This document shows positions 29,120-33,041 of a stretch of DNA of 33,041 nt, in pieces (position 1 is the stretch's first letter; every line of letters begins with the position of its first letter). Origin of the DNA: an uncultured Gemmatimonadota bacterium (GTDB lineage Bacteria > Gemmatimonadota > Gemmatimonadetes > Gemmatimonadales > Gemmatimonadaceae). The stretch spans positions 1 to 33,041 of the forward strand of contig CAITQY010000766.1 in the NCBI GenBank assembly GCA_903894655.1. Reading direction: 5' to 3'. A program made the position numbers and the translations under genes. The notes under the pieces were generated by a model. That model saw only the letters and a program-made list of their open reading frames with translations. It had not been told where the DNA came from and ran no database searches.

Positions 29120-29686
29120 TCACCTCCCCGCCGCCTCAAAAAATCCCGCCAGATCAACAACGAACGGCACCGACACCCCTTCCGGCTGCCACGAAACCGT
29201 TTTGCTCAGCACCTCGCCGGGATCGTCCCGCCCACGCCACCGGGACACATTGCGCGCGCCGGGATTGATCACCCAGTACTCCCCCACGCCCTCCCGCAGG
29301 TACAGGTCGCGCTTGACCTGGTAGTCCAGCAGCGGATTGCCGGGCGACACCACTTCGACGGCGAGCAGCAGGTCGTGCAGTTCGTACGGATACGGTGGGC
29401 GCTTGCCATCGACCTTCCGAATGACGAATACGTCGGGCTGCACACGATTCCGACGGCGATCGCCACGTCGCACATCCGACGGCGACACCATGGCCTTCCC
29501 GACGTCACTGCCCATCAGATAGTCGCGCAGCAAGGCATACAGCTCACCGACGACATCCTGATGCATTTCTCCCGGGCCGGGAGTCACGAATAGCACTCCG
29601 TCGATGATCTCATAGCGCTGCCCGTCGTCGGGCAGCGCATCGAGCATCTCGACAGTCCATTCCAGGGTGATCGCGGGCATACCCAT
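29120..29686 (-). CDS. Uma2 family (DUF820) restriction-endonuclease-like protein
   Basis: YEIIDGVLFVTPGPGEMHQDVVGEL, RVQPDVFVI, LLLAVEVVSPGNPLLDYQVKRDLYLREGVGEYWVINP: Uma2/PD-(D/E)XK signature. Confidence 0.92.
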   Translation of the reverse strand: MGMPAITLEWTVEMLDALPDDGQRYEIIDGVLFVTPGPGEMHQDVVGELYALLRDYLMGSDVGKAMVSPSDVRRGDRRRNRVQPDVFVIRKVDGKRPPYPYELHDLLLAVEVVSPGNPLLDYQVKRDLYLREGVGEYWVINPGARNVSRWRGRDDPGEVLSKTVSWQPEGVSVPFVVDLAGFFEAAGR

Positions 29687-29838
29687 AGGCTATTGCACTC
29701 GGCGCAGGGAAGGCAAGGAGGCATCGCGCAGGATACTGGTCACACCTTCTCGGAGCGTCACCAAAAATGCGCCAGCGGTGCAGTGGTGCGGCAGCACCGT
29801 CCGGCTGACACGGCGACAGCCGCCCAACGCCCGTCGGA

Positions 29839-31329
29839 TTAGGCCGTGGGCGGCTTCACCGCGGGTGGCCCGACAAACCGCCGCCGCTCCCCTCCGAACC
29901 ACGTGACCGCCGCCAACAGCCCCGCCGCCACGATGATGCCGAGCGCCTTGCCGTTGGGCGGCTGCACGCCGATCACCAGCAACAGCACGATGCCCACAAC
30001 GCACACACACGCCATCCAGCGGAAGTGCACGCCAAGCGTCCAGGGCCCGAAGGTCGTCCAGGTGCGGCCGTAGGCGCGCAGCCCCAGCATGGTAGGCATG
30101 AGATACGACAGATACAGGAAGATCACGCTCACCGACGTGATCGTCGAATACACCGGCGTGTACAGCGTAAAGGCGATCGCGAGCACGCAGGTGACCCAGA
30201 TGGCCGTCACCGGCACCCGGCGCGTCGAGCTCACCCGGCGGATCTTCGTGGAGAACGGAAGCCCGCCGTCACGAGCGAACGCGAACATCATGCGTGATGC
30301 CGACGTGACCGTGGCGAGCCCGCACAGGTACTGCGCGATCGCGATGCCTACGAACAACAGCGCCGCAAACCACGCCGGCAGCACCGAGCTGATGGTCCAC
30401 ACCACCACGCGGTCCCCCTGCTGCGCCGCGGCGTCGAGATCGGGCATCGCCAACACGATGGCGCACAGCATCGCCCAGCCGAAGATCCCCGACACCAGCA
30501 CCGAGCGCAGGATGCCGCGCGGCGCATTGTGCGCGGCGTTGACCGTTTCCTCCGCCGTGTGTGCCGAGGCGTCGAAGCCGGTGATGGTGTAGGCGGGGAG
30601 CATCAGCCCCAGCAGAAACAGCCACGCCGTGGATTCCCCGCGTGGCCACACCGGCGCCGACGTGGGCAGACCGCTGTAGTTCGTGAAGCGCACGAGCCGC
30701 GATAGATCGAGCGACGGCGCCGCCACGAGCAAGCTCACGGTGAGCACCACAGCCACCACCAGAATCAACACGCCGCTGAAGTCGGTGAGCCGCGTGGTGG
30801 CCCGGATCCCGACATGGTTGATCAGCGCCTGCGAGCCGGTAATCAGGGCGACGCCACCGATTTGCAGCCAAAACCGCGCGGACTCGGACAGCGTGGACAG
30901 GTCCACCCCGAGCGACGGGAGCATCGCGCCGGTGATGAACAGGTACGTCCCCACGTTGATGGCCCCGAGCACGGTCACGAGCCCGAACAGATTGAGCCAC
31001 GCCGTGAGCCACCCCCAGCCGCGCCCCCCGAGAATCGACGCCCAGTGGTACAACCCGCCCGCCGTGGGAAACGCCGAAGCGACCTGCGCCATCGTGGCGG
31101 CGAACCCGATGGCCAGCAGCGTGCCGAGGGGCCACCCCAGCGCGATGCCCGCCCCGCCGGCGGCCGCGAACCCGAGGTGAAACGAGGTGATGCCACCGGC
31201 CAAAATGCAGATGATGGACAGCGAGATGGCGTAGTTGGAGAACCCACCCATCCGTCGCAGCAGCTCCTGCCGGTACCCGAACCGCGCCAACGTCTGGGTA
31301 TCCTTACTCAACATCTCTTGGTCTATCAT
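29839..31329 (-). CDS. APC superfamily amino acid permease
   Basis: 496 aa, about 12 TM; ELLRRMGGFSNYAISLSIICILAGGITSFHLG, AFPTAGGLYHWASILGG, GFDASAHTAEETVNA. Confidence 0.9.
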   Translation of the reverse strand: MIDQEMLSKDTQTLARFGYRQELLRRMGGFSNYAISLSIICILAGGITSFHLGFAAAGGAGIALGWPLGTLLAIGFAATMAQVASAFPTAGGLYHWASILGGRGWGWLTAWLNLFGLVTVLGAINVGTYLFITGAMLPSLGVDLSTLSESARFWLQIGGVALITGSQALINHVGIRATTRLTDFSGVLILVVAVVLTVSLLVAAPSLDLSRLVRFTNYSGLPTSAPVWPRGESTAWLFLLGLMLPAYTITGFDASAHTAEETVNAAHNAPRGILRSVLVSGIFGWAMLCAIVLAMPDLDAAAQQGDRVVVWTISSVLPAWFAALLFVGIAIAQYLCGLATVTSASRMMFAFARDGGLPFSTKIRRVSSTRRVPVTAIWVTCVLAIAFTLYTPVYSTITSVSVIFLYLSYLMPTMLGLRAYGRTWTTFGPWTLGVHFRWMACVCVVGIVLLLVIGVQPPNGKALGIIVAAGLLAAVTWFGGERRRFVGPPAVKPPTA

Positions 31330-31432
31330 GGTCGGTTCACGAAGACCGAGGTGGTCGGGGATACCGACGGAATGGGCGGCTGATTCATGGCGGGAATTCT
31401 CGCGGCGGCGGACGGGATGGGCAACCGGCTCA

Positions 31433-31488
31433 CCTCCCTCCTCCCTCCTGACACCCTCCTCCCTGCTCCCTAAGCTTTTGGCCGTTCA
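31433..31488 (-). repeat. Second, inverted copy of the GAACGGCCAA..GCTTAGRGAGCAGGGAGGAGGG repeat
   Basis: Reverse complement of 31440-31487 vs 28940-28987: about 43/48 identical by eye. Confidence 0.9.
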
Positions 31489-31593
31489 GGGACCACCCGT
31501 CAGCACACCCTCGCCACCACGCGTTATTGTGTGTCTGCCGGTGCGCCACCACGCGCCCCCGGGCCACGTCCCCTCCCAGAAATCCCAACCCGC

Positions 31594-33041
31594 ATGCGAC
31601 ACGCTTCCCTGTCGATCGCCGCCGCCGGGCTCGTGCTCGGCGCCTGCGCCCCGAAGCCGACCCCCGCGCCCACCCCCGCGCCCACGCCAACCCCCACCGC
31701 CGCACCCGGCGGTCGTCCCGCCGGCGCCCCGAATCAGGGTGGCGGCCAGGGTGGCGGCCAGGGTGGTGGCCAGGGCGGTGGTCAGCCCGGCGCCCAGGGT
31801 GGCGCCACCTTGGGCGGCGCCAACGCCGCGCAGGACCCGCAGCCGCGCCCCTACGGCACCGTGATTACGCCGCGCGCCATCACCAAGAGCGGCGTGTTCA
31901 AGGTCCACTCGGTCGGCAGTCGCTTGTACTTTGAGATTCCGCGCGCGGAGCTCGGCAAGGACTACGTGATCGTCACCACGCTCGCCGGCACGCCCGACGA
32001 AATCGGCATTCGTGGCACGCAGGGCGGCAACAACCTCGTGCGCTTCGAACGTCGCGAGAACCGCATCTTCGTGCGCGAAGCCGACTACCGCGACATCATC
32101 GCCGACACCGCGTCGTCGCAGCGCATGGCCGCCGAACTGATCGGCGTCACCAATATTCTCGCCGCGCTCAACATCGAAGCGTATGGCGCCGACAGCTCGG
32201 CCGTTGTGGAAGTCACGCGCATGTTCACCGGCGGCGTAGCCGAATACACCGCGCTCGGTCGTCGCGCCACCGTTGATGCCGCGCGCTCGTACATCGATCG
32301 GTTCGCGGCGTACTCGCGCAACGTGAACGTCACCGCCGTGCAGAGCTTCACGCCGCAGGGCGGAGCGCCCGGTGGTGGTGGTGGTGGCGGCGCGCCCGGT
32401 GCGGCGGCCGCGACGGCGCCCACGACCGAGAAGTACACCTTCTCGATCGCCAAACTGCCCGACATCCCCATGCAGCCGCGCTTGCTCGACGACCGCGTGG
32501 GCTACTTCGGCGTGCAGCAGCGTGACTTCTCCGGCGCCACGCAGCGCGTGGAAACCAAGCGCTACATCTCGCGCTGGCGCCTCGAGTGCTCCGACAAAAA
32601 GGTCGGCAATCTGTGCGTGCCCAAGAAGCCGATCACGTACTACCTCGACCCCGCCACGCCGGCGTGGTTGAAGCCGTGGATCAAGAAGGGCATCGAAGAC
32701 TGGCAGGTGGCCTTCGAAGCCGCCGGCTTCTACAAGGGCATCGTGGCCGCCGAGGCGCCGGCCAACGATCCCGACTTCTCCGGCGAAGACGCCACCGTGG
32801 CCATGGTGCGCTGGCTCCCGTCGGCCACCGAAAACGCCGTAGGGCCGAGCCTCAAGGATCCGCGCACCGGGGAAATCATCGACGCCGACGTGCAGACGTA
32901 TCTCAACGTCATGAACCTCGGACGCTCGTGGTACTTCACGCAGGTCGGTCATCTCGACAAGCGCACCCACAAGTTCCCGTTCCCCGATTCGCTCGCCGGC
33001 CGTTTGCTCGAGTACGTGACCGCGCATGAAGTGGGACACAC
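31594..33041 (+). CDS. Zinc-dependent metalloprotease lipoprotein (DUF5117/DUF5118-like), truncated by window edge
   Basis: MRHASLSIAAAGLVLGACAPKPTPAP (lipobox); LDDRVGYFGVQQRDFSG, ITYYLDPATPAWLKPWIKKGIEDWQVAFEAAGF, RWLPSATENAVGPSLKDPRTGEIIDADV, ending in HEVGHT (start of HExxH). Confidence 0.88.
   Translation, partial: MRHASLSIAAAGLVLGACAPKPTPAPTPAPTPTPTAAPGGRPAGAPNQGGGQGGGQGGGQGGGQPGAQGGATLGGANAAQDPQPRPYGTVITPRAITKSGVFKVHSVGSRLYFEIPRAELGKDYVIVTTLAGTPDEIGIRGTQGGNNLVRFERRENRIFVREADYRDIIADTASSQRMAAELIGVTNILAALNIEAYGADSSAVVEVTRMFTGGVAEYTALGRRATVDAARSYIDRFAAYSRNVNVTAVQSFTPQGGAPGGGGGGGAPGAAAATAPTTEKYTFSIAKLPDIPMQPRLLDDRVGYFGVQQRDFSGATQRVETKRYISRWRLECSDKKVGNLCVPKKPITYYLDPATPAWLKPWIKKGIEDWQVAFEAAGFYKGIVAAEAPANDPDFSGEDATVAMVRWLPSATENAVGPSLKDPRTGEIIDADVQTYLNVMNLGRSWYFTQVGHLDKRTHKFPFPDSLAGRLLEYVTAHEVGH
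31741..31800 (+). repeat. Five tandem ~12-bp units encoding a GGQG-type linker
   Basis: ggcggccagggt x2, ggtggccagggc, ggtggtcagccc, ggcgcccagggt; within the metalloprotease lipoprotein N-terminus. Confidence 0.85.

Noticed and set aside
28954-29160. Minus-strand 68-aa ORF across the palindrome and heptads
   Set aside because: Translation simply reflects repeat composition (QLLTANCQLL, GGGCQGGGGR).
28921-31488. Complete transposon or composite mobile element
   Set aside because: Inverted end repeats exist but there is no transposase/integrase and no visible target-site duplication; reported only as a repeat-bracketed segment.

Overview
The window is about 33 kb of high-GC bacterial chromosome, dense with housekeeping and envelope genes. 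Gene content (VPS10/BNR-repeat exoprotein, DUF5117-type zinc metalloprotease lipoprotein, many '...ARAQS' signal peptides) suggests a Gemmatimonadota-like host; this is inference. I support 26 coding regions, partial at both ends: rlmN (partial), ettA, PAP2/vanadium-haloperoxidase-like lipoprotein, Tat-type S51 peptidase, M28 peptidase, OXA-type class D beta-lactamase, CcdA/DsbD-like protein, thioredoxin-like protein, malic enzyme, PLP decarboxylase, DUF1835 protein, mannose-1-P guanylyltransferase, a hypothetical protein, 2H phosphoesterase, DUF2007-like protein, SDR, Sua5, plant-type FabI, hybrid histidine kinase, SRPBCC, MFS, VPS10/BNR protein, SPFH protein plus Arc/RHH protein, alpha/beta hydrolase, Uma2 nuclease, APC permease and a zinc metalloprotease (partial). 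I see no rRNA, tRNA, CRISPR array, transposase or phage genes. The most interesting signals are non-coding: (1) a 7 x 14-bp tandem repeat at a stop/start junction, in which each unit carries a GTGA stop/start overlap and so forms a ladder of 5-codon mini-ORFs; (2) a palindromic/dispersed repeat family plus heptamer repeats bracketing a Uma2 nuclease and permease segment; (3) three operator-like hexamers at exact 11-bp spacing upstream of an SPFH-RHH pair; (4) a long imperfect palindrome between rlmN and ettA, and a lower-GC heptad-like palindrome between ccdA and the thioredoxin gene. All calls are by eye, with no database searches.
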